From the NCBI GenBank assembly GCA_001781685.1, contig MFLZ01000020.1:31454-39229 (forward strand): 7,776 nucleotides of DNA, in the 5' to 3' direction. The number at the start of each line of letters is the position of its first letter. Position 1 is the first letter of the stretch. A model generated the notes under the pieces. The model was not told where the DNA came from and made no database searches. It saw only the letters and a program-made list of their open reading frames with translations. This stretch comes from Candidatus Kaiserbacteria bacterium RIFCSPLOWO2_01_FULL_54_13. GTDB lineage: Bacteria > Patescibacteriota > Minisyncoccia > Phycocordibacterales > UBA2100. Positions 1 to 4,917 of this stretch are shown here, in pieces. The translations under genes and the position numbers were made by a program.

Positions 1-165
1 CGCATCGTGGGTTTCAGTGAAAATGGAAGTTATCCGCCTATGCCCTATGCATACGGTCGTGGAGGCGACATGGCGGTGATGGAATCGAAAGCGATGGCGC
101 CCGAAATCCCTGTCGGCGAGAATAAGATAGTCTCCAACGTGAGCGTGACGTACGAGATTAAATAG
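1..165 (+). CDS. SIMPL (DUF541) domain protein, C-terminal fragment
   Basis: This is the last 54 codons of a gene that begins before the window; reading frame 1 is open from base 1 to a TAG at 163-165. The visible peptide runs from RIVGFSENG through a Pro/Tyr-rich stretch (YPPMPYAYG) to PEIPVGENKIVSNVSVTYEIK. This is the typical end of SIMPL/DUF541 proteins: a 'gkivsiSE.g...P.P' strand, a variable loop, then 'p.i.pGe..v...VsVtYei' at the C-terminus. Proteins of this family are usually exported or envelope-anchored and their biochemical role is poorly defined. The N-terminus, and so any signal peptide or membrane anchor, is not visible. The gene converges on the minus-strand gene that follows, with only 2 bases between the stop codons, so no separate terminator fits between them. 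The family call is from motif recognition alone. Confidence 0.75.
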   Translation, partial: RIVGFSENGSYPPMPYAYGRGGDMAVMESKAMAPEIPVGENKIVSNVSVTYEIK

Positions 166-167
166 CA

Positions 168-2621
168 CTAACCAACGTTTGTGTGGACGTTCGCGAACCA
201 TTCAGCATCACTGAGCTGCATATAGTTTCCGTTGTTGTCAGGCACAATCACTACAGGTTTCGAGCTTCTTTGTTGAAATGTGTAATCAATAATGCCACCA
301 ATTGTCGGGGGTCTGTTCTTTTCTGCTTGCAAGATCGTGTTTCGAGCGAAGTCAGACCCTTCCTTCAGGTAGAATTGTGAAAAACCAACTTGCCCGTACT
401 CAGCCATTCCGATCAGAACTGGAATCGGCATACGGGCGTCACGCAGTATTTTTGCTACTGAACGCACGATATTACTCGAAAAGCAACTCGCCAGAATGAC
501 AACATCTGGTTTCGAAAGGGCCATTTGCAGTTTTCGCGGATCCCGATAGCGTTCGACAAAAGCATGCGCAATCTCTTCTGCTGTTATTTTCTCAGTTCGT
601 TCAGTTTCTTTCGGCTGTCGCTTATCCTCACGGCCTTTGCCATTTTCTTTTTCTTCCATCGTGTTGGGTAACTGACCGTCCGACAGATAAATTGCGCCGT
701 TATCGTGGCCACCACCGTGCATGTCCGCGAAAAAAGTAAACGGCGCTTGAGTTGTCCTGATGGATTGTAAGATCTTTTCTTTCGCATTCCTTAGCGATTC
801 TCGCGTCACGCGGTAATCTCCGCGTTCGCGATTAAGATGCGGAGAAATATGAAGCGTGTCCGACGCATGTTTCTTTACGCCCTCAATAAATTCCGCCGTC
901 CCAAAGCGCGGTCGCCCTTTATAAATTTCCTCATGAGATGCAATAGTTGTGTGATTAAAAAGTGGATATTCGGCATATTTTTCTCGAAATTCACGGATCC
1001 GCTCAGCCTCCTGCCGTACGGCGACCTGATCAGCTTTCTTATTTTGAAAAAAGAGATTACGAGCAATCATGACCTGCCACTGAGCGGTCTCTAGCGGCGG
1101 AAGTTTTTGAATGTCGTCGGGCAAATCTTCCCGTCGAATCTCTCGGATATTTTTGAGAGCTTCGTCGTCGAAGATATTGGCATTTCCGAACGTATGCCTA
1201 TACAGATTTCGATCGAACGGATTTTCGTATTTGATAGCCGCCGGCTCTTTGTTCCGAGTCACTATCAGCTCTTCGGGGGGCACAAGTTTCATAAGCTCGT
1301 CGCGTATCGCGAGTGTCCCAGAGCTTTCTATAGACGCGAGTTTAATAAAGTTGACGCGCACTTGCGGATGCGTACGAGGGTCAGTCAAGGCGAGTTTCAG
1401 ACCCGCTAGGTCTTCGCCCCAGTTAGCCGAATGGCCTGTTCGCACGTACATTCTGAGAAGTTTGTTGGGGTCGGCTTTGGCAAATTCTTCAATAATGCGC
1501 CCGTATGCTTCTCGGGATTCGTCTTTCCAATAATTGCGCTCGATAAGCATATGTTGGAGCACGTCATCGTTTTTTCTCTGTGCTGTTTCGTCTGATGGTT
1601 TGGACAAGAGTTTGTGCACAAACGTCATCTTTTCCTCAGGCAAAAGGTACTGCCAATAACTAGAAAGAAAGAACCACTTCGGATCGGGTCTCGTATTTCC
1701 TTTGCCGTCATGATATATGACAAGTTGCGAATATCTCTTTTCGATATCGGGAAGAGACTGAAGCGGGTATGCTTTTCGGATCAGGTCATCCACGTCGATC
1801 TGATTGTTCCCCCAACCCCTCATGAAAGGTGCGTGTCTGTAAAGCTGCGAAACAACATTGTGCATCAATCCCTCCCTCGGAGTATTTTTCGCAAGCGCAA
1901 GTATCATTTTTTCGGACCAATCTTTATTGCTCCGCGCAAGTTCACGATACGTGCGGTCTTCGCTGCTCTTTCGGAGCACGCTTGCCATATATGTCTGCAC
2001 ACCAAACGTATATGACGTATCATCCTTGTCGCGTGGTTTGACATGGGGCGCCACCTCCAGTGCAAAGTTCCGAGTCTCTTCTGTGAGCGGCAGACGCATT
2101 AAACGGAAGAGAACATTGTCGTAGACGTCATACTGATCTGCGAAACGAGATGAATTCATATACTTCAGAAGGGAAAACTGCTGATCGGGGTTAAGTCCTT
2201 CAAACTCTTTTTGCCCAATCACGCTACTCAGACTTCTCCCATCTTTTGCCGCGGTTATCTTCTCAAGGAAAACCTGCGGGACGTCCGACAACTTTAACTG
2301 TTCAAAAGCCTGTTTTTCTTCAAGCGCTCGTTTTGCGGCACGCTCCGCCACTTCCTTTTTTTGTCGCAACTGTTCGGCGGGGGATGGTTTCTTTGCGCTC
2401 TCTGGAGATTTTATTTTCGAACTTGCTTTCTCAACAGCAACAGGCCGCTCTTTCGGCCCGGCTTCGGCTTCCTGAGCAATCCCGGGTGCCGCGGCGTAAA
2501 GCATTGCTAAGGCACCGCCCGCTCGAACGGTTTTTGCAATTCTTGATTTCGCGATTGAAGAAAGGAGCCGACTTTTCTTATTTTTTTCCGGATTCTGAAG
2601 ATTCGATTCCAGCTCGCCCAT
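168..2621 (-). CDS. Exported protein with C-terminal clan CD (caspase-like) cysteine peptidase-like domain
   Basis: About 817 residues. I place the start at ATG 2621-2619 rather than the adjacent TTG (2624-2622), because an extended -10 box lies exactly 6 bases upstream of the ATG. Residues 1-33 are basic. Residues 34-49 are hydrophobic and followed by an A-E-A motif (52-54), which reads as a Sec signal peptide or N-terminal anchor. Residues of about 60-110 are K/E/A-rich and probably coiled. About 110-560 looks all-helical with no family I recognise. Near the C-terminus a hydrophobic strand leads into FADMHGGGHDNG (His635-Gly636), and a second strand, DVVILASC, ends at Cys713. This HG plus hydrophobic-strand-Cys pair is the catalytic dyad layout of clan CD peptidases (caspases, metacaspases, gingipain and CHAT types). 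The dyad is 78 residues apart, with a highly charged K/E/R insert at about 655-678. Substrate and activity are unknown. The gene stands alone, divergent from secE, and ends at TAG 170-168. The gene is certain; the peptidase assignment is moderate. Confidence 0.7.
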   Translation of the reverse strand: MGELESNLQNPEKNKKSRLLSSIAKSRIAKTVRAGGALAMLYAAAPGIAQEAEAGPKERPVAVEKASSKIKSPESAKKPSPAEQLRQKKEVAERAAKRALEEKQAFEQLKLSDVPQVFLEKITAAKDGRSLSSVIGQKEFEGLNPDQQFSLLKYMNSSRFADQYDVYDNVLFRLMRLPLTEETRNFALEVAPHVKPRDKDDTSYTFGVQTYMASVLRKSSEDRTYRELARSNKDWSEKMILALAKNTPREGLMHNVVSQLYRHAPFMRGWGNNQIDVDDLIRKAYPLQSLPDIEKRYSQLVIYHDGKGNTRPDPKWFFLSSYWQYLLPEEKMTFVHKLLSKPSDETAQRKNDDVLQHMLIERNYWKDESREAYGRIIEEFAKADPNKLLRMYVRTGHSANWGEDLAGLKLALTDPRTHPQVRVNFIKLASIESSGTLAIRDELMKLVPPEELIVTRNKEPAAIKYENPFDRNLYRHTFGNANIFDDEALKNIREIRREDLPDDIQKLPPLETAQWQVMIARNLFFQNKKADQVAVRQEAERIREFREKYAEYPLFNHTTIASHEEIYKGRPRFGTAEFIEGVKKHASDTLHISPHLNRERGDYRVTRESLRNAKEKILQSIRTTQAPFTFFADMHGGGHDNGAIYLSDGQLPNTMEEKENGKGREDKRQPKETERTEKITAEEIAHAFVERYRDPRKLQMALSKPDVVILASCFSSNIVRSVAKILRDARMPIPVLIGMAEYGQVGFSQFYLKEGSDFARNTILQAEKNRPPTIGGIIDYTFQQRSSKPVVIVPDNNGNYMQLSDAEWFANVHTNVG

Positions 2622-2627
2622 CAATTT

Positions 2628-2636
2628 ACTCTAGCA
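2628..2636 (-). promoter_or_regulatory. Extended -10 promoter of the caspase-like gene, leaderless start
   Basis: On the minus strand the sequence reads TGC TAGAGT (2636-2628), then AAATTG, then ATG at 2621. TAGAGT matches 4 of 6 bases of TATAAT and carries the upstream TGn of extended -10 promoters; no -35 box is evident at 17 bases. Initiation 7 bases downstream would fall on the A of the start codon. The same layout occurs at 7530-7515 and 7562-7577, which is the main reason to believe it. Confidence 0.45.
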
Positions 2637-2648
2637 TGTTCGACCTGC

Positions 2649-2676
2649 TTGACATTGGGTTGCGTTGGATTAGTAT
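2649..2676 (+). promoter_or_regulatory. Sigma-70 type promoter upstream of secE
   Basis: A perfect -35 TTGACA (2649-2654) is followed after 16 bases by TAGTAT (2671-2676), which matches 4 of 6 bases of TATAAT. The predicted start lies around 2682-2684, at the foot of the hairpin annotated next. It points towards secE-nusG-rplK and lies back to back with the promoter of the divergent caspase-like gene. Whether it drives secE depends on readthrough of that hairpin. Confidence 0.5.
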
Positions 2677-2682
2677 GCAGTC

Positions 2683-2702
2683 AAACCCCGAGAGGGGTTT
2701 TT
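2683..2702 (+). terminator. Terminator-like hairpin with GAGA loop at the head of the secE transcript
   Basis: AAACCCC (2683-2689), loop GAGA (2690-2693) and GGGGTTT (2694-2700) form a 7-bp stem closed by a GNRA-type tetraloop, and the Ts at 2698-2702 give a short U-tract. It has the shape of an intrinsic terminator in the plus direction, yet no plus-strand gene ends upstream of it. It begins where the predicted secE promoter would initiate. It could be an attenuator, a 5'-stabilising hairpin, or the end of a very short RNA. Confidence 0.5.
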
Positions 2703-2727
2703 AGATTGGCAGTTTGACTTGTGTGGC

Positions 2728-2761
2728 ACTACGTACTACGTTCTACTAACTACAAACCATC
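2728..2761 (+). repeat. CTAC-rich repeat, copy 1, before secE
   Basis: This stretch is built from repeated ACTACG, TACTAC and CTAACTAC units and runs up to the secE ATG. A diverged second copy lies at 3035-3072, directly before nusG. The strand is rich in A, C and T with few Gs, so its RNA should be weakly structured, and it holds no Shine-Dalgarno sequence. TACAAA at 2751-2756 also sits 6 bases before the ATG and could be a weak -10 box. Confidence 0.55.
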
Positions 2762-2762
2762 T

Positions 2763-3029
2763 ATGTCCTTCTTACAGTATCTCAAAGACACACGCGGAGA
2801 GCTGCGGCACGTGGCGTGGCCGACGCGTCTGCAGACCATCGTCTATACCGTGATCGTCATAGCAATCTCACTCTTCATTGCCGCGTATCTCGGATTCTTC
2901 GATTATATTTTCACGACTGGCCTTGGCCGCGCTCTCCAATTTCTGCCGCAGAGCGCTCCATCAGAAATCATTTCTCCTATCTCGACCTCTACCTCCGACA
3001 TCGTCATCGGCACTTCAACCGGAGAATAA
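2763..3029 (+). CDS. secE: Preprotein translocase subunit SecE
   Basis: 88 residues from ATG 2763. SecE is the small essential clamp of the SecYEG protein-conducting channel in the inner membrane. The amphipathic N-terminal helix with the family signature is clear: E13, then HVAWPT at 16-21, then Q24. It is followed by a single membrane helix at about 24-46 (IVYTVIVIAISLFIAAYLGF). Many bacterial single-span SecE proteins are about 60-65 residues. Here an extra S/T/I-rich tail of roughly 30 residues follows the membrane segment, which is unusual but not disruptive. An in-frame GTG at 2721 would add 14 residues encoded by the CTAC-rich repeat, so I reject it. Position directly before nusG and rplK is the conserved bacterial order and supports the call. 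Confidence 0.93.
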   Translation: MSFLQYLKDTRGELRHVAWPTRLQTIVYTVIVIAISLFIAAYLGFFDYIFTTGLGRALQFLPQSAPSEIISPISTSTSDIVIGTSTGE

Positions 3030-3034
3030 TGTCT

Positions 3035-3072
3035 ACTACGAACTACGTACTACCAACTACTAACTATTCATC
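3035..3072 (+). repeat. CTAC-rich repeat, copy 2, between secE and nusG
   Basis: It fills nearly all of the 43-base secE-nusG spacer. It shares with the copy at 2728-2761 the opening ACTACG, an internal ACTACGTACTAC, the block CTACTAACTA, and an ATC-type ending right before ATG. Internally it is a degenerate run of 4- to 7-base CTAC/CTAA steps. No Shine-Dalgarno motif is present before nusG. Confidence 0.6.
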
Positions 3073-3618
3073 ATGGCACGGCAGACGTACGGGACGGAAC
3101 GGCAATGGTATGCGGTGCATACCTATTCCGGCTACGAGGACGCTGTCGCGAGGAACCTCAAGCAGCGGATCGAGTCTTTCGGCATGAAGGACAAGATTTT
3201 CAACGTCATCGTGCCGACGGAGAAGAAGATCAAGGTAAAGGGGGGGCGCAAGACGGAAATGAAAGAGAAGATCTTCCCCGGCTACGTCTTGGTAGACATG
3301 ATCGCGAGCGACGACGCATGGAGCGTGGTGCGCAACACGCCGCAGGTGACAGGCTTTGTGGGCACAGCCAATCAGGCAGTGCCGCTTGCGCCCGAGGAAG
3401 TGGAAAAGATCTTGAAGCGCGCCTCGGGCGATACCGTGCGCCACGCCATCGACCTTTCGGAAGGCGACGCGGTCGTCATTATCGACGGACCCTTCAAAGA
3501 CCTTGAGGGCAAGGTGGGTGAGATTGACGAAGAGCGCGGAAAGGTTAAGGTGTTGGTTCCGATGTTCGGCCGCGAAACTCCGGTAGAGCTTGAGGCGGAT
3601 CAGGTGCAAAGGGTTTAG
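3073..3618 (+). CDS. nusG: Transcription termination/antitermination factor NusG
   Basis: 181 residues, the usual bacterial NusG length. NusG binds the RNA polymerase clamp, suppresses pausing, and links polymerase to Rho or to ribosomal S10. The NGN domain spans about 11-112: it opens with QWYAVHTYSGYEDAVARNL and carries the conserved FPGYVLV strand (68-74) and the VRNTPQVTGFVG segment (86-97). The C-terminal KOW domain spans about 128-180, with GDAVVIIDGPFKDLEGKV then the FGRETPVEL strand and a final QVQRV. The start at ATG 3073 gives the canonical N-terminus, and the CTAC-rich repeat lies directly before it. It lies between secE and rplK as in most bacteria, probably in one transcript with secE. 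Confidence 0.97.
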   Translation: MARQTYGTERQWYAVHTYSGYEDAVARNLKQRIESFGMKDKIFNVIVPTEKKIKVKGGRKTEMKEKIFPGYVLVDMIASDDAWSVVRNTPQVTGFVGTANQAVPLAPEEVEKILKRASGDTVRHAIDLSEGDAVVIIDGPFKDLEGKVGEIDEERGKVKVLVPMFGRETPVELEADQVQRV

Positions 3619-3652
3619 AAAAATAAGGAGCTTGCGACTGTATTTTCCCTAA

Positions 3653-3756
3653 TCCCGCCCCACTTTTGAAACTAAGAAAAACATGCAATACTGTCGCGTT
3701 CACACAGATACAGATGATATGAGTACGAAGTTCTGGAACTCAAAAGTGGGGCGGGA
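3653..3756. repeat. Perfect 17-bp inverted repeat enclosing 70 bases, between nusG and rplK
   Basis: The left arm TCCCGCCCCACTTTTGA (3653-3669) is the exact reverse complement of TCAAAAGTGGGGCGGGA (3740-3756). One more pair (A3652-T3757) extends it outward. The whole unit is 104 bases and is flanked by similar ATTTTC...TAA sequences (3642-3652 and 3763-3771). It resembles a small non-autonomous inverted-repeat element, or a long-loop RNA stem in the nusG-rplK transcript. No T-tract follows the right arm, so it is not a standard terminator. The rest of the spacer (3619-3801) holds no gene that I can support. Confidence 0.85.
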
Positions 3757-3760
3757 TGTA

Positions 3761-3801
3761 AGATTTTCTAATCTCGTTAGCACTCGATAAAAAAATCTAA
3801 C
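3761..3801 (+). promoter_or_regulatory. Possible alternating hairpins in the rplK leader
   Basis: AGATT (3761-3765) can pair with AATCT (3770-3774), and GTTAG (3776-3780) can pair with CTAAC (3797-3801), which touches the rplK ATG. Alternatively CTAA (3768-3771) can pair with TTAG (3777-3780), excluding both. The stems are short and AT-rich, so this is only a candidate switch. A -10-like GATAAA (3786-3791) lies in the same stretch. Confidence 0.25.
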
Positions 3802-4224
3802 ATGGCAAAAGAAGTCACAAAAATAATCAAATTGCAGATTGAAGCGGGGAAGGCCACGCCGGCGCCGCCGGTCGGGACCGCGCTCGGGCCTGCGGGCGTT
3901 AACATCGGCGAATTCGTAAACCAATTCAACAATCAGACGAAGGCGATGGCGGGAAATGTTGTGCCAGTCTTGATGACCGTCTACAAAGACCGCTCGTTTA
4001 CCTTCATCGTCAAAAAGCCGCCGGCTTCGCGCCTTATCTTGAAGAAGCTCAATATGGAGAAGGGCTCCGACAAGCCGCAGAACAAAGTGGGCAAACTCTC
4101 CAAGCAGCAGCTTGAAGAGATTGCGAAGGAAAAGATGGAAGACCTGAACGCACCGGACGTGGAGCAAGCAAAGAAAATCATCGCTGGCACTGCCCGCTCG
4201 ATGGGCATCGACGCGGATCTCTAA
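3802..4224 (+). CDS. rplK: 50S ribosomal protein L11 (uL11)
   Basis: 140 residues, full family length. L11 binds 23S rRNA in the GTPase-associated centre at the base of the L7/L12 stalk and takes part in elongation-factor function. The N-terminal domain shows the signature KLQIEAGKATPAPPVGTALG (about 10-29), with the proline-rich hinge at 20-23, then AGVNIGEFVNQFN. The C-terminal rRNA-binding domain spans about 72-140 and ends with DLNAPDVEQAKKIIAGTARSMGI. The start at ATG 3802 gives the normal N-terminus, with no Shine-Dalgarno visible. It follows nusG as usual, but the expected partner gene rplA (L1) is not next. A metalloprotease-like gene begins 3 bases after its stop, so the two are probably co-transcribed and perhaps translationally coupled. 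Confidence 0.98.
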   Translation: MAKEVTKIIKLQIEAGKATPAPPVGTALGPAGVNIGEFVNQFNNQTKAMAGNVVPVLMTVYKDRSFTFIVKKPPASRLILKKLNMEKGSDKPQNKVGKLSKQQLEEIAKEKMEDLNAPDVEQAKKIIAGTARSMGIDADL

Positions 4225-4227
4225 GCC

Positions 4228-4896
4228 ATGAAGGTAGACGTTCTGTTCCTGCGTTCAGACGTCGGTCTTACAAAAAAGGAAAAGTCCGAAATTCAGAACG
4301 CTTTGGTGCCGCATGTTACAAAAGCCGCGAAAGCACTGCGGTACAATCCACGGGTTCTTACGATTACCATCCATCCCAACTGGCCCCGAACGGACAGGCA
4401 AGGAATGCCTGCCTACACGCAATTAAAGGATTGGATTTGGATAGCCCTTAATTACAAGCAATTTCGTTCGAGGAAACACCATGCGCGGCTTATCGAACGA
4501 CTGAAATATCTCGCGTACCACGAAATGCATCATGCCGCGCGAGGATATGCGATGTCTCTTCCACGGAAGAAATTCCACGTCCTGCTCAATTCTGTGGTCT
4601 CGGAGGGGCTTGCCGATATGTTTGCCCTCGAGCAATATCCGAGCGAGCACATCCGTTCATATGTCACATACAACGAGAGAGAGGCGCACTATTGGTTCAA
4701 AAAGATAAAAAGGATGCATCAGACCGAATACCCATCCTCTTGGCTTTTTGGAGGTCACGGTAAACCCAAGAACGTCGCGTATAAGGTCGGACGTTTTGTC
4801 ATTGCCGAGGCGAAACGAAAACATCTAAAGCTCAACGCTACCAAACTACTTCATATGGACTATCGACGCATTTTGAGGCTCGCAGGTATTAAGTAG
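4228..4896 (+). CDS. DUF2268-like putative zinc-dependent protease
   Basis: 222 residues with no signal peptide or membrane segment, so probably cytoplasmic. The core shows a gluzincin-type zinc site: YHEMHHAAR gives HExxH with H98 and H102 as ligands and E99 as the catalytic base, and E126 in VVSEGLADMF is the likely third ligand. A later GGHGKPKNVAYKVGRFVI segment (about 174-191) matches the G...Y..G..i pattern seen in DUF2268 (YjaZ-type) proteins, which are predicted Zn-dependent proteases of uncertain function. The start lies 3 bases after the rplK stop, so translation may depend on ribosomes finishing rplK. It ends 21 bases before argS. It occupies the slot where rplA usually sits. The family call is from motifs; the substrate is unknown. 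Confidence 0.8.
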   Translation: MKVDVLFLRSDVGLTKKEKSEIQNALVPHVTKAAKALRYNPRVLTITIHPNWPRTDRQGMPAYTQLKDWIWIALNYKQFRSRKHHARLIERLKYLAYHEMHHAARGYAMSLPRKKFHVLLNSVVSEGLADMFALEQYPSEHIRSYVTYNEREAHYWFKKIKRMHQTEYPSSWLFGGHGKPKNVAYKVGRFVIAEAKRKHLKLNATKLLHMDYRRILRLAGIK

Positions 4897-4904
4897 TTCA
4901 AGTG

Positions 4905-4910
4905 TACAAT
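4905..4910 (+). promoter_or_regulatory. -10-like TACAAT before argS
   Basis: TACAAT (5 of 6 matches to TATAAT) lies 7 bases before the argS ATG, so initiation would fall on or next to the start codon, as at three other genes here. No -35 box is evident at 16-18 bases, and the TGn element is not correctly placed. argS could equally be read from the upstream rplK transcript. Confidence 0.35.
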
Positions 4911-4917
4911 ATGGCTC

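Noticed and set aside
189..198. Palindrome GTTCGCGAAC near the convergent stops at 165/168, considered as a terminator
   Set aside because: It lies within the final codons of the minus gene, has no T-tract, and is short enough to be chance.
2622..2624. TTG at 2624-2622 as the start of the caspase-like gene
   Set aside because: The adjacent ATG is the more usual start and has the 6-base spacing from the extended -10 seen at other genes.
2721..2762. GTG at 2721 as an alternative secE start
   Set aside because: The extra 14 residues are encoded by the CTAC-rich repeat and match nothing in SecE; ATG 2763 gives the canonical N-terminus.
3064..3609. Long minus-strand open frame opposite nusG
   Set aside because: NusG is certain on the plus strand; the opposite frame is a composition shadow with Arg/His/Leu-rich sequence of no family.
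3670..3739. Possible tRNA or small structured RNA inside the inverted repeat
   Set aside because: No T-arm consensus, no acceptor-stem pairing beyond the repeat arms, and no cloverleaf could be drawn.
3683..3790. A 35-codon open frame (MQYCRVHT...) inside and after the inverted repeat, ending 11 bases before rplK
   Set aside because: An open frame of this length is expected by chance, it has no promoter or ribosome-binding signal, and it shows no leader-peptide residue run.
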